From: an uncultured Lachnospiraceae bacterium | GTDB lineage: Bacteria; Bacillota; Clostridia; Lachnospirales; Lachnospiraceae | Direction of reading: 5' to 3' | DNA length: 37,432 nt | Assembly (NCBI GenBank): GCA_910586715.1 | Contig: CAJUJG010000033.1 | Span: forward strand, 1 to 37,432 | In this document: positions 8,630 through 16,655 of the stretch, piece by piece | How the letters are laid out: every line of letters starts with the position of its first letter | Numbering within the stretch: position 1 is the first letter of the stretch | Position numbers and translations under genes: made by a program | The notes under the pieces: model-generated | The model's database searches: none | The model's input: only the letters and a program-made list of their open reading frames with translations | What the model was told of the DNA's origin: nothing

Positions 8630-9037
8630 CTAATATTCCACAAACGAAAATTTACACGGTTTATAAATCATCTCTCCGCCCGCGGTGCCTCCTGGAACCC
8701 ATGCCATGTTAGAATCTAAATAGAAATGTCCCGTTTTATAACATCTGTATTCCGTATCGTAATAAGTGCATATTGCATCGCGTTCCAACGGATTTTTATA
8801 ATTTCGGACAATTCCGTCCACTATTTCATCCATTTCGCTTTCATATAAAATTCCCGTCGTAAGTTCCAATGTAGTACGTGTATGCTTCAACGCATTCCTC
8901 CGTGTCACACCGTCTCCGTCTGCATAGGAATTTGTATCCAGTCTCCTGTTTGGCACTATGTTAACCCCGTCGGCATCTATGTATTTATCGGGAAAGACAA
9001 AATTACCAAATTTAAACAAGTATCCTGCATATGCCAT
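8630..9037 (-). CDS. Tail protein, probable distal-tail-like (DUF6711-like)
   Basis: The 135-aa protein starts MAYAGYLFKFGNFVFPDKYI, with DGDGVTRRNALKHTRTTLEL in the middle and CKFSFVEY at the end. It resembles the small phage tail family I know as DUF6711. Its place right after the tape measure is that of the distal tail or initiator complex gene. The ATG follows the tape-measure stop by one base, with GGTGA upstream. Confidence 0.65.
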   Translation of the reverse strand: MAYAGYLFKFGNFVFPDKYIDADGVNIVPNRRLDTNSYADGDGVTRRNALKHTRTTLELTTGILYESEMDEIVDGIVRNYKNPLERDAICTYYDTEYRCYKTGHFYLDSNMAWVPGGTAGGEMIYKPCKFSFVEY

Positions 9038-9038
9038 A

Positions 9039-10496
9039 TCAAATCACCGTTCTCCCTTTTGGTTTGTTTTCTATGTTATACTCTTTCTTTGCAGCCTTGT
9101 ATATTTCTCTCGAACTTATTACAGCCTGCATTTCCATCTGACTTATTAGCTGCGCAAACATGTTCACTGCTTCCATCATAATACCTCTTACCTCTGCTGC
9201 TGTCAGACCACCGCCCGAACCGCCTGCACCCATTCTTTCAACGATCTTGCCTGCTATCGCATCGCGCCACTCTAAGTTCCTTTCCAGGGGCACCACGGCT
9301 TCTTTTTTATTGTTTTCTCCCATCATTGCCAATGTCGGCGTGCTTACGATGCCACCCTTTGCAAGGCGCGGAATGGATACCCCTTTTACCTGTCCTATAT
9401 TGAACCCGAAAGATTTTCCGCCCATTCCCGGAACCCAGTCAGGGATGTCGAATTTAAGTGCGTTCATGCTGCGTATTACTCCGTTTATGGCTCTCACAAC
9501 ACCGTTTGCCATTTTTTCCACGCCGCCAAGTATGGAATTAATTATGCTTTTGATTACGTTCCACTGACCGCGGAATATGGCGGTAATCTGTTCCAAGATA
9601 CCAGCCATCATATCTTTTGCGCCGTTTACTGCAGCAGTAATGCCTTCCCAGCATTTGTTCCAGTCTCCTGTAAAAATTCCTGTAATAAAATCCAGTACGC
9701 CGCCCAAAATCTCCATGAAACCGCCGATTGTATCTGCTATTGCCCCAAATACGTCCAATACCGTTTTCCCCAGTATTTCAAAAACCGGAGCAAGTATTGG
9801 AACGACCGTCGAAACAATCCATTCCAGCCAAGGCTCCAAAACATTCTTCCAAAGAACAGAAACACACTCCGCAAGCTTTCCAAACAGCTCCACTGCTTTA
9901 TCAATTACAGGCTGTACATGCTCCTGCCATACTTCGGCAAACTTTTCAGAAAGCTCATCAAACACCGGCGCTATATATTGATTGTAGGTATCAAGGATAA
10001 CTCCCAGCAATGAACTGAGTCCGTCTGCAATCCCTTCAAATGCCGGTCTGATTTTCTCATCATAAACCTGAAATATTTTTTCAAAGGTGTCTTTAACGGA
10101 TGTGTCCAGCACGGACAAAACCGTACTGATAGGCCTTAATGTATTTTCAAGTGCATCTTTAAGTTTATCCTGATTGTCAATGAATGGCTGTACAATACAG
10201 TTTAAAATGTCCCTTCCAAGTTCAAGTCCAAGTTGGCTGACACCTAAAAACGCATTCGTAAATATTCCGATAATGTCTGCTGTACACTGTTTGGCTGTGT
10301 TACCGCGGAATACCTCAAAAATTCCGGCGAAAGTTTCTGCAAAATTGCCTTTCAGCTCCGCCAGTTCTCCCGTAACATCAAAAATCCCAATCAGACGTTC
10401 CTTAATGTATCCGCTATTCTGTGATAAATATTTGTCAATACCGCCTGCTATATTTTCTGTTACGGTCTGTCCAACGCTTAAAGCCGCACCTGCAGT
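9039..10496 (-). pseudogene. Tail tape measure protein, C-terminal part after an in-frame amber codon
   Basis: This frame is fully open and identical in phase with the gene upstream; only the TAG at 10497-10499 separates them. The 485 residues contain long helical, tape-like repeats (PVIDKAVELFGKLAEC, DVFGAIADTIGGFMEIL) and the usual C-terminal segment WVPGMGGKSFGFNIGQ, LAKGGIVSTPTLAMMGE. Read through, the whole protein would be about 916 residues, normal for a siphovirus tape measure. An internal ATG at 10118 exists but would give an incomplete product. Tape measures set tail length and are essential for infection. Confidence 0.8.
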
Positions 10497-11789
10497 CTAT
10501 CCTAAGGCATACGCTATCTTCGACGCGCACCTGTTGGCAGCTTCCGTCACTTTTTTATCTGTAAATATGTCCTTCAGGCTGCTCTTTATGCCTTTCAGGT
10601 GTCCTTGTATCCTTTTAAGACCTGTCTCAAAATCTCTGCCAAGTCCCGCCCTAAATCCGCTTTTGAATAAATTTCCAAGCTCCTTTAACTGCTTTGTAAT
10701 GTTTCCTAAAAGCGGATTTATTTTCTTCTCCGCTGCCTCTGCCGCGTCAGCTCCCTCCGCAAGCGAACCGAAGTCAATATCGCTTCCACCCGCCAAGTTT
10801 CCGGAACCCGTGCTGTCGCTCTGTATATTGTTGAGCTTATCAAAACTCATAAGCCCTTTCATTTTCTTTGCGGCTTTTTCGGCGGCATTTCCTACTCCGT
10901 CCGTTGCTTTGCCTAATCCTTCAGCGGCTTCCGTCGTTTCGTCAATTCCTTTTCCCGGAGAAGACTTATTTCCCGTAAGCAGCTCTGTAAACGCTTTGAA
11001 TGCGTTCGCAAGTGTTGCAATCTTTCCGATTACGGTATTAATAAGTTTTATAACAGGCGTAAGCAGGTTTATAAGTCCCTGCCCTACGCCTGCCATAATG
11101 GAATCGACCTGGAGCTTCAGGACTCTTACCTGGTTTGCCCATCCGTCGGATGTCCTTGCGAAATCGCCCTGCGCCGCAGACAACTGTTTCTGTACAAATG
11201 CATACCGCAGCGCAACCTTTTCCGCCTCCGACATGGACTGTGTCGTCTTCCCCCATCCATTGGCAAGTGCATACGAATCAAGCGCTGTCTGTGTCATTAC
11301 GACACCCAAATCCTTGAGGGATTCTGTTTCACCCGTAAAAACAGACTTTAATTTTGTGTATGCCTCGTCCTGCGTCAGATTGTAGAAAGAGGCAACGTCA
11401 CCTGCAAGCCCTGTCAGTGTGGTCCCCATGTCATAAGCCTGCTTTTCCGTAAATCCGAAGGCTTTTGCCATTGCACCGAACGTTCCCGTGTATTGCTTTG
11501 CCATCGTTTCCGACAATCCAAAAGAAACGGCTGCGCTTTTTGCAAATTCATCCACTTTTCCTGTCATTTCAGGAAAAGTGACATCCACTACGTTCTGTAC
11601 CTCTGACAAATCTGATCCGAGTTCAATGCACTTTTTACCAAAATCAGCTAACTTTTTTACGGAAAAAGCAGCCGCCAATGCAGCGCCTGCTTTTTTTGCA
11701 ATCCGACCGACATCCCGCATCTGACCGTCAAAACCATTTCTGTTTACAATCAGGTCAAGTCCAATTTCCCCAACGCTTGAAGCCGACAT
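10497..11789 (-). CDS. Tail tape measure protein, N-terminal part ending at an amber codon
   Basis: The 430-residue N-terminal part begins with SASSVGEIGLDLIVNRNGFD. It contains the TMP core SSVQ-type region (ELGSDLSEVQNVVDVTFPEM, then KQYTGTFGAMAKAFGFTEK). It stops at TAG (10497-10499) after ASKIAYALG, in the middle of what is normally one protein. ATG at 11789 is preferred (AGGTGA upstream) over 11822. See the downstream part for the rest. Confidence 0.85.
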   Translation of the reverse strand: MSASSVGEIGLDLIVNRNGFDGQMRDVGRIAKKAGAALAAAFSVKKLADFGKKCIELGSDLSEVQNVVDVTFPEMTGKVDEFAKSAAVSFGLSETMAKQYTGTFGAMAKAFGFTEKQAYDMGTTLTGLAGDVASFYNLTQDEAYTKLKSVFTGETESLKDLGVVMTQTALDSYALANGWGKTTQSMSEAEKVALRYAFVQKQLSAAQGDFARTSDGWANQVRVLKLQVDSIMAGVGQGLINLLTPVIKLINTVIGKIATLANAFKAFTELLTGNKSSPGKGIDETTEAAEGLGKATDGVGNAAEKAAKKMKGLMSFDKLNNIQSDSTGSGNLAGGSDIDFGSLAEGADAAEAAEKKINPLLGNITKQLKELGNLFKSGFRAGLGRDFETGLKRIQGHLKGIKSSLKDIFTDKKVTEAANRCASKIAYALG

Positions 11790-11886
11790 GACATTCACCT
11801 GCCTTTTTTGATTTAAATGCATTTATGTAATGCCCGCAGTATATACACTGCACTTTTTCTTTTTTTTTCTTACTTATTTCCTCAAT
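11755..11886 (-). CDS. Possible small zinc-binding protein with non-standard start
   Basis: A 43-residue open frame between the tail chaperone and the tape measure contains VQCIYCGHYINAFKSKKAGE followed by CHVG. The CxxC and CxH spacing looks like a zinc ribbon. There is no ATG, GTG or TTG at the front. The only well-placed initiator is ATT at 11886, overlapping the chaperone stop, with AGGAGG 8 nt upstream. The 3' end overlaps the tape measure start by 35 bp. An internal GTG has no ribosome site. It is uncertain whether it is translated. Confidence 0.3.
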   Translation of the reverse strand: MEEISKKKKEKVQCIYCGHYINAFKSKKAGECHVGFKRWGNWT

Positions 11887-12232
11887 CTAAAATCCCTCCT
11901 GCCATAGAAATAAATGCTTTTTTTATCTGCTCAAGCATCTGTGTCTGATCTGCTTTTGATATCTGCGTTTTTACGCGCCTGTTTTTCCATTCATTCCTTA
12001 TTCTGTTCTGATCAGCCGTAAAATACTTTAGAACATCCTCATCATTCTCCGACCTGATTGACACAATTCTCCCAAGCGGCGTATCCGGTCCTATACCTAC
12101 AAGCAGGGCTTTAAACTCATTCCACTTCATACTGTCCAGTTCCCTTGATAAACGGAGCCCGTACTGTGCCTGAAAGGAAGCCACAATCAGGTCAAAGTCT
12201 TCCGTCAGGTCATAGTACGGGTCATTGCTCCC
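11882..12232 (-). CDS. Tail assembly chaperone, frameshifted extension (Gp15-like)
   Basis: The frame gives DPYYDLTEDFDLIVASFQAQ, then GLRLSRELDSMKWNEFKALL, matching the bacteriophage Gp15 tail chaperone pattern. It is open back to 12259 but has no ATG. GTG at 12184 would cut off the conserved DLTEDFDLI segment, so translation most likely enters from the upstream chaperone by a frameshift at the G6 run (12230-12235). The G/GT chaperone pair binds and folds the tape measure protein during tail assembly. Confidence 0.75.
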   Translation of the reverse strand, partial: GSNDPYYDLTEDFDLIVASFQAQYGLRLSRELDSMKWNEFKALLVGIGPDTPLGRIVSIRSENDEDVLKYFTADQNRIRNEWKNRRVKTQISKADQTQMLEQIKKAFISMAGGILD

Positions 12233-12515
12233 CCCGTTCTTCTTCCCCCGAAACCAAATTCATTGCAATTTCAATAACCTTTATAAAATCCTTAAAAGGA
12301 AGGTTTAACTTATCAATTTTCTTTCTGTTCTTTTCATCGAATAATTTTGTGTATGCCTCAATTGTTGCCTGTGTTTCGCTTTTTGTGGAAAACAATCCCA
12401 TGATTTCCAACATTGTTCTTGCATCGGCGCATACTTCGTACTGTTCCCCCTTTATCATAATTTTGGGATTTTCGTCAAAGCTCAGTTTTTCTGTAATGTC
12501 TACTACCTTCGCCAT
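12222..12515 (-). CDS. Tail assembly chaperone, short form (gpG-like)
   Basis: A 97-aa protein starting MAKVVDITEKLSFDENPKIM, with the conserved segment KIDKLNLPFKDFIKVIEIAM, ending EEERGEQ. It lies between the tail tube protein and the tape measure, the standard position of the G/GT pair. ATG at 12515 has GGAGG upstream. The last codons CGG GGG GAG CAA TGA contain a six-G run that lines up with the overlapping frame of the extension. Confidence 0.75.
   Translation of the reverse strand: MAKVVDITEKLSFDENPKIMIKGEQYEVCADARTMLEIMGLFSTKSETQATIEAYTKLFDEKNRKKIDKLNLPFKDFIKVIEIAMNLVSGEEERGEQ
12224..12236 (-). promoter_or_regulatory. Candidate programmed frameshift site (G6 run, +1/-2)
   Basis: On the minus strand the sequence is C-GGGGGG-AGCAATGA. 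The downstream chaperone frame is +1 (equal to -2) relative to the first gene, not the usual -1. A GGG-decoding tRNA can slip back two bases within six G's and still pair with GGG. The 0-frame stop TGA lies six bases after the run. Confidence 0.6.
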
Positions 12516-12570
12516 TGTCTGTTCCTCCATATTCTAAAAACGGCTGCAGTTTTGTCTGCAGCCTGACTGT

Positions 12571-13008
12571 TTATGCCGCCGGCGTTACTTTCGGCTTTCC
12601 GTTACTTAATGCTTCAAATTCAAGCGGTCCTACATTTATGGAATCTCCCGCCCCAATATTGGTAACATTGAATACGCACCCCTCAAATTCCACAAGTGTT
12701 CCGTCAGGGAATGTCCACCCTAGGTAACCCTCCGAATCTCTTCCGTTCAAAAATGCAAGCCCGGCAATGTAATCATTGCCTGTATCACCAATATTACGCT
12801 TTCCGTTAATGGTAATTGTCACTGCTTTTGCCGTCAGCAGTCTTCTTGACCAGCCTTCCTGATTGAAAGGTTTCCATTCCTCAACACCGTTATCAAACGA
12901 TACGTTGAATGTTTCCATGTCGGCAATTCCTGTAGCAGTTTCCTTGTCTGCTCCAACCGTAAACTGATTTTCATATACCGGATAGACCCCGGTTCTCGTT
13001 TGAGACAT
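12571..13008 (-). CDS. Major tail tube protein
   Basis: The 145-aa protein starts MSQTRTGVYPVYENQFTVGA. It contains MRTF-like MFN strand patterns (MET-FNVSFDNGVEEWKPF) and ITINGKRNIGDTGNDYIAGL. Size, beta-rich composition and place just before the tail chaperones fit the siphovirus tail tube protein, which polymerises into the tail conduit. A clear ribosome site AAAGGAG precedes ATG. Confidence 0.85.
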   Translation of the reverse strand: MSQTRTGVYPVYENQFTVGADKETATGIADMETFNVSFDNGVEEWKPFNQEGWSRRLLTAKAVTITINGKRNIGDTGNDYIAGLAFLNGRDSEGYLGWTFPDGTLVEFEGCVFNVTNIGAGDSINVGPLEFEALSNGKPKVTPAA

Positions 13009-13010
13009 AT

Positions 13011-13415
13011 TTAACTCCTTTCATAATAAATGAGGCATTCAATCACATATTCGTAAATGCCGTTTTCGTCCGTATCAACCGGAATCGGCTCATCATATGT
13101 CACAAATATGAATTTGATTGTCCGCCTGTTAACCGCCCTGTCTCGGCAGTATATTAAAGCCTCCTGCAAAGCATCTGCCGCCTCCTCGGATTCCGTGGGT
13201 GAGCGGTTCCAATGTACTAAGAGCGAAACAGATTTTACGCCATAGGAACCGTTTTTCACGCCTCCAAGCGGTATGCTTCCACTCTGTCTGTTTTTTAAGG
13301 GATAGATGCCTATGGATTTCTCTTTCTTATCTTCCATTTTTCCGCAATAGCAGTTTTCATCGCCCGCAATTCCCAATGCTGCCACATAATCCCTAATATC
13401 CCTAAGGCGCATCAT
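13011..13415 (-). CDS. Tail terminator / minor capsid protein 3-like
   Basis: A 134-aa protein starting MMRLRDIRDYVAALGIAGDE, with the pattern GIYPLKNRQSGSIPLGGVKN, then VLLVHWN-like SLLVHWNRS. It resembles the Minor_capsid_3/tail completion family of Firmicute phages. ATG at 13415 overlaps the upstream stop (ATGATG context), so translation is coupled. The longer start at 13490 overlaps the previous gene by almost 80 bp and is rejected. It likely closes the tail end at the head-tail joint. Confidence 0.75.
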   Translation of the reverse strand: MMRLRDIRDYVAALGIAGDENCYCGKMEDKKEKSIGIYPLKNRQSGSIPLGGVKNGSYGVKSVSLLVHWNRSPTESEEAADALQEALIYCRDRAVNRRTIKFIFVTYDEPIPVDTDENGIYEYVIECLIYYERS

Positions 13416-13792
13416 ACACCTGTTATCCTCCTGTAATGCTTTTCGAAAACTTCCCTGCAGAAATTCTTCTTTTTTCCACCGGGGAGCCAATCAGTGTACC
13501 ATTTACCCCTTGCGTGTTGATTCTCGCCTTTATCGAAATGATATTCAGGATGAAAATACAGCCTTCGGGCGTACGGCGTTGAAGACACTATTACAGCCCT
13601 TCCCGACTGGATGTCAGTATAATCTATGAATGTACTCTCGTTTTGAAGATTTCCTGTATCTCTTGGCATAACCTGCGCCTGTACGATGTCTGTATGCAAC
13701 TCCTCCGCCGTCAGTTCCAGTGCCGTTATCTGTGCCTGCGTCAACTGCCTGATTCTGTTAAAGTCCATTCTTACCGTAGAAGATACCTGCAC
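13412..13792 (-). CDS. Minor capsid protein 2-like head-tail connector
   Basis: A 126-aa protein with MPRDTGNLQNESTFIDYTDI followed by YARRLYFHPEYHFDKG and ARGKWYTDWLPGG. This is the Minor_capsid_2 signature (phage neck protein). Start and stop overlap its neighbours by 1-4 bases, as is normal in a coupled connector operon. Confidence 0.85.
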   Translation of the reverse strand: MQVSSTVRMDFNRIRQLTQAQITALELTAEELHTDIVQAQVMPRDTGNLQNESTFIDYTDIQSGRAVIVSSTPYARRLYFHPEYHFDKGENQHARGKWYTDWLPGGKKKNFCREVFEKHYRRITGV

Positions 13793-14130
13793 TATACCAC
13801 CTCCAGTCTGCAGTAATTAACACTTCCGTCAGGATTACGCGCCTTTGTTCCCTGTTCAACCCTTCTCTTCACTCCGAAAACCGTTACGCTTCCCCCGCAG
13901 ATGGACGGCAGTTCCGGCGCAATATCTCCGGGAAATAAAGCGGTTCCCGTTACCTGTACCGCCTTTTTTTCAGCGGTATAGATTGTTTTTGCTTTATCCT
14001 GAAAATTACACTGCAAATCCAAAACAACCTTCGGGAACTCTTCCCCGTATTTATCCAAGCCTTCCTGTATAAGCTCCACATGAATATCTGTTTTGCAGAG
14101 TATTTTTGGTACGAGACACGGATACTTCAT
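13792..14130 (-). CDS. Minor capsid protein 1-like connector
   Basis: The 112-aa protein starts MKYPCLVPKILCKTDIHVEL and contains CGGSVTVFGVKRRVEQGTKA and NPDGSVNYCRLEVV, as in Minor_capsid_1 proteins. ATG at 14130 overlaps the upstream TGA and follows GGTGGGAAG. A longer frame from 14226 is only overlap with the upstream gene. It probably forms part of the neck between portal and tail. Confidence 0.8.
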   Translation of the reverse strand: MKYPCLVPKILCKTDIHVELIQEGLDKYGEEFPKVVLDLQCNFQDKAKTIYTAEKKAVQVTGTALFPGDIAPELPSICGGSVTVFGVKRRVEQGTKARNPDGSVNYCRLEVV

Positions 14131-14519
14131 CTTCCCACCGCCAATCTGCAGCACAATCCCGTCTGCTGCAACAACTGATATGTATCTTTTTTCATTGCAA
14201 CGCCATTGTTTATTACGACATTCCATGTATTCCCAAACTGAACCGATGCACCGTTGAGACTGTACGCGGATATGACCGTTTCCATCATGTCCGCATTTTC
14301 ATATTCGAAATCAGCCTGCAGGCAGCATACTTCTTTTATAATATCCTGCTGAAACTGTGTCAGACCCAAAAAGCCCCGACCCATAATCCTGTTATAGGTC
14401 AGGGCGTCAATGTGCCTGCTTGCGGTCCGCAGCATCTTCCCGATCACATCATCCGATAATACCGTACCGTTATATTCCTGCCGGTAATATTTGTCATCAG
14501 CGTAAGACTCGTATGCCAT
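14127..14519 (-). CDS. Head-tail adaptor protein
   Basis: A 130-aa protein starting MAYESYADDKYYRQEYNGTV. It has the helical pattern RTASRHIDALTYNRIMGRGF and LTQFQQDIIKEVCCLQADFE, typical of gp6/HK97-type or SPP1 gp15-type connector proteins. It is encoded between the capsid and minor capsid genes, the usual place for the adaptor that docks under the portal. Confidence 0.75.
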   Translation of the reverse strand: MAYESYADDKYYRQEYNGTVLSDDVIGKMLRTASRHIDALTYNRIMGRGFLGLTQFQQDIIKEVCCLQADFEYENADMMETVISAYSLNGASVQFGNTWNVVINNGVAMKKDTYQLLQQTGLCCRLAVGR

Positions 14520-14523
14520 ATTA

Positions 14524-14823
14524 TCAACCTTTCTTACTGGCCTCACCGGCATCCGTACTGGTGCCTTTCTCTGCCTTTTCTCCTTGCGGTGATTTTTGCT
14601 TTTTTACCACAGCATCAAGCCTTTTCTTCAGTTTTTCCACCTGCTCTTCCAGTTCTTTTTTTTGTGCAATCACCTTTTCATATTCGTCATAAGGCACCCT
14701 TTTACCGCGACCGTATGCAATTACTTTACCGCTGTCGTTCTTAATGTCAAACCCCCTGTCCTGATAGAACTTTTGCTGATTTCCATCAATGGAATACTCT
14801 CTGTTTCCTTTTTCCGCTTTCAT
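14524..14823 (-). CDS. Small capsid-linked protein, coiled coil
   Basis: A 99-aa, highly charged protein. The N-terminal part has YQDRGFDIKNDSGKVIAYGR, then a Lys/Glu coiled coil (KKELEEQVEKLKKRLDAVV) and a disordered tail. AGGAGG precedes ATG. Position directly after the major capsid suggests a head accessory role, but I recognise no family. Confidence 0.6.
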   Translation of the reverse strand: MKAEKGNREYSIDGNQQKFYQDRGFDIKNDSGKVIAYGRGKRVPYDEYEKVIAQKKELEEQVEKLKKRLDAVVKKQKSPQGEKAEKGTSTDAGEASKKG

Positions 14824-14834
14824 CCGAATACCTC

Positions 14835-15725
14835 CTATGCACCCGCCTCAACATTCATTGCACAGCCTTTCACCTTTCTTTCCAAAAGGAACAAATCCGA
14901 ATAATATCGGTTTTGATACAAATAACCGTCTGCTGTCCGTGAGTCCGTTCCCGGTGTAAAAAGCTTAATGTAACTGTATTTGTCGCGGCACACGACACAG
15001 GACGGATGTATCAGGATCCAGTTAATCTGTTTTGCATCAGCTGCGGCAATGCAGCCGTCCGTAAAATCATATTTTGTCTTCATTCTTGCAGACGGCACCG
15101 ACTTAATCATTACGTCATCAAGGCTGTGCACCTTGCGGTTTATCGTGGAAGGCGTTGAGACGCTGATCACGCGCTGCATACCTTCCGCCTCCTTAACAAT
15201 CTTACGCATTGCAGGCGTAACGTATAAAATTCTTCCCTCCTCCGGCACACTTGCATCATCCATTGCCGCCATCTCCTCATCAAACGCCTCTAAAAAATTG
15301 GCGGCAGTTATTGTTGTAGTAACAATCCTTCCGCCATATGATACGAGTTCCGCATGGAGCTTTGAATAACGGTATGAATCCTTCTCCGGAATTGCCTGCT
15401 CTGTTTCAAAAGCATTATGAATGTTCGCCACGGATAACGCAAAGTTTGTTTCATCAATATCCATAGGATCAACAAAGAATTCAATGTCTCTGTCATGTTC
15501 CAGTTTTTTCGGTTCCCAGTCGTTGCCCAAAGTTCCTGAATTGAAACCCGGGGTTCGTGTATGATCTTTGTATCCGGATACTGTTATTCGTGGAAGTTTA
15601 ATTGTCTGTGAATTCAAAAATTTTACGTGCCGGTTGCTCTTTGTCAATGCGTCAGAACATAATTCCTTTTCATATTTCTTCTCAATAAAACCTCCAAACT
15701 TTTCTGCATAATCATATACTGCCAT
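14835..15725 (-). CDS. Major capsid protein
   Basis: The 296-aa protein starts MAVYDYAEKFGGFIEKKYEK. It contains RHVKFLNSQTIKLPRITVSG, the P-domain-like helix YSKLHAELVSYGG, ITAANFLEAFDEEMAAM and LYVTPAMRKIVKEAEGMQRV, which match HK97-fold capsid proteins of Clostridia phages. There is no N-terminal protease or delta domain. A separate scaffold gene lies just upstream. AGGAGG precedes ATG. Confidence 0.88.
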   Translation of the reverse strand: MAVYDYAEKFGGFIEKKYEKELCSDALTKSNRHVKFLNSQTIKLPRITVSGYKDHTRTPGFNSGTLGNDWEPKKLEHDRDIEFFVDPMDIDETNFALSVANIHNAFETEQAIPEKDSYRYSKLHAELVSYGGRIVTTTITAANFLEAFDEEMAAMDDASVPEEGRILYVTPAMRKIVKEAEGMQRVISVSTPSTINRKVHSLDDVMIKSVPSARMKTKYDFTDGCIAAADAKQINWILIHPSCVVCRDKYSYIKLFTPGTDSRTADGYLYQNRYYSDLFLLERKVKGCAMNVEAGA

Positions 15726-15740
15726 ATCTGTCCTCCTCTT

Positions 15741-16370
15741 TTAAGATAGTCCGAACGCCTCTTTTAATTCTTCATCGTCCATCTGATCCTGTCCGCTTCC
15801 ACCTCCTGTTCCGCCAACCTGCCTGAATCCGGCACTGTTTTGAGACTGCGGTTTAAGCTGCGGCACATCCTCAATCACCTTGTTTAAGACGTTCCGGATT
15901 GTTTCATTGTTGATTTTTCCATCCTGCCCTGCTGCCGTGCTCAAATCCGCCATTTTCAGCACATACGGTATTGTTTTGGCATCAAGTCCCATGCCGACCG
16001 CTTCCAGTATTGCCGCATTTTCCACTTTGGATTTCCGTACCTGTGCCTGTGCCTGCGCAAGCTGCGTCTGTATTGCATTCACATCCGGCTGGTTTTTTGC
16101 TTTTTCCGCCTTAAATGCGGACATTGCCTGTTCTGCCTCTTCCTGACTAAGTCCTTGCTGCTTAAAATATGCTTTCAGCGCCGTGTCTTCCTTCGCCGCA
16201 AGCGTTCCGTCAAGCATCTGTTGGATTTTGGCATAGTCAATGGACTGTTGTGCCGGCTGATTAGCCTGTTGCTGTGCCGGTTGGTTTGCCGGAGGCTGTT
16301 GTGGCTGCTGTCCCGTACCGCCTCCCTGTCCGTCAGGACTGAAAAATACTCTTGCTTTTTTTAATTTCAT
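15741..16370 (-). CDS. Capsid scaffold protein
   Basis: A 209-aa protein. After MKLKKARVFFSPDGQGGG come Gln/Pro-rich linkers, then a helical domain (SQEEAEQAMSAFKAEKAKN, LAQAQAQVRKSKVENAAILE, ALGMGL-like AVGMGLDAKTIPYVLKMADL). The acidic C-terminus DDEELKEAFGLS probably contacts the capsid. This fits DUF4355-type phage scaffolds. ATG at 16370 has GGAGG 8 nt upstream. It is the first gene after the inserted Rha block and has its own upstream promoter. Confidence 0.82.
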   Translation of the reverse strand: MKLKKARVFFSPDGQGGGTGQQPQQPPANQPAQQQANQPAQQSIDYAKIQQMLDGTLAAKEDTALKAYFKQQGLSQEEAEQAMSAFKAEKAKNQPDVNAIQTQLAQAQAQVRKSKVENAAILEAVGMGLDAKTIPYVLKMADLSTAAGQDGKINNETIRNVLNKVIEDVPQLKPQSQNSAGFRQVGGTGGGSGQDQMDDEELKEAFGLS

Positions 16371-16467
16371 ATTACTTTCCTCCATTTTAAGGGTGTCTCC
16401 CTGTTTTCCATTGTTATCAGTGTCGCTGACCACGCACCTTTTACCCTCATGTCGTGTTTGGAGTAAA

Positions 16468-16496
16468 AAAATAACAGCTTATCCTGCCAATGTCAA
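16468..16496 (-). promoter_or_regulatory. Strong promoter upstream of scaffold and capsid genes
   Basis: TTGACA (complement of 16491-16496), 17-nt spacer, TATTTT (complement of 16468-16473). The arms AGCTTAT and ATAAGCT (16476-16502) form an inverted repeat across it and could be an operator. It would allow capsid and tail genes to be transcribed despite the terminator at 16561-16600. Confidence 0.6.
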
Positions 16497-16515
16497 TAAG
16501 CTAAAATAATTTTCC

Positions 16516-16542
16516 GTTAAGTTAAGGTATTTCGGAAATTGT
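16516..16542 (+). repeat. Left 27-bp terminal inverted repeat of the Rha block
   Basis: GTTAAGTTAAGGT followed by five bases, then GGAAATTGT. The reverse complement of 17852-17878 is the same in 23 of 27 positions. The two copies bound a 1363-bp segment. Confidence 0.7.
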
Positions 16543-16560
16543 CTTTCAAGTTAAAATAAA

Positions 16561-16605
16561 AAAGTGACAGTTTCAATATTCCGCAGAACTGTCACTTTTT
16601 AAGTA
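16561..16605. terminator. Bidirectional terminator after the rha gene
   Basis: AAAGTGACAGTT (16561-16572) pairs with AACTGTCACTTT (16587-16598), with A-runs on one side and T-runs on the other. It lies downstream of the antirepressor gene and inside the inverted-repeat-bounded block. It should also stop late transcription coming from the portal side. Confidence 0.8.
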
Positions 16606-16655
16606 TTTATTGTTGTCTGTTATGCCTCTTGCCTGTGCTGGCTTATTGTAAAAAT

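Noticed and set aside
10497..10499. TAG as a general sense codon in this phage
   Set aside because: Holin, propeller-like protein, RHH protein and the 35-residue gene all end in TAG at natural positions, and no other long gene has internal TAG.
10174..11385. 403-residue open frame on the plus strand
   Set aside because: It is the antisense of the tape measure gene, rich in Ser/Pro/Phe as usual for shadow frames, and crosses the region opposite the amber codon without protein-like features.
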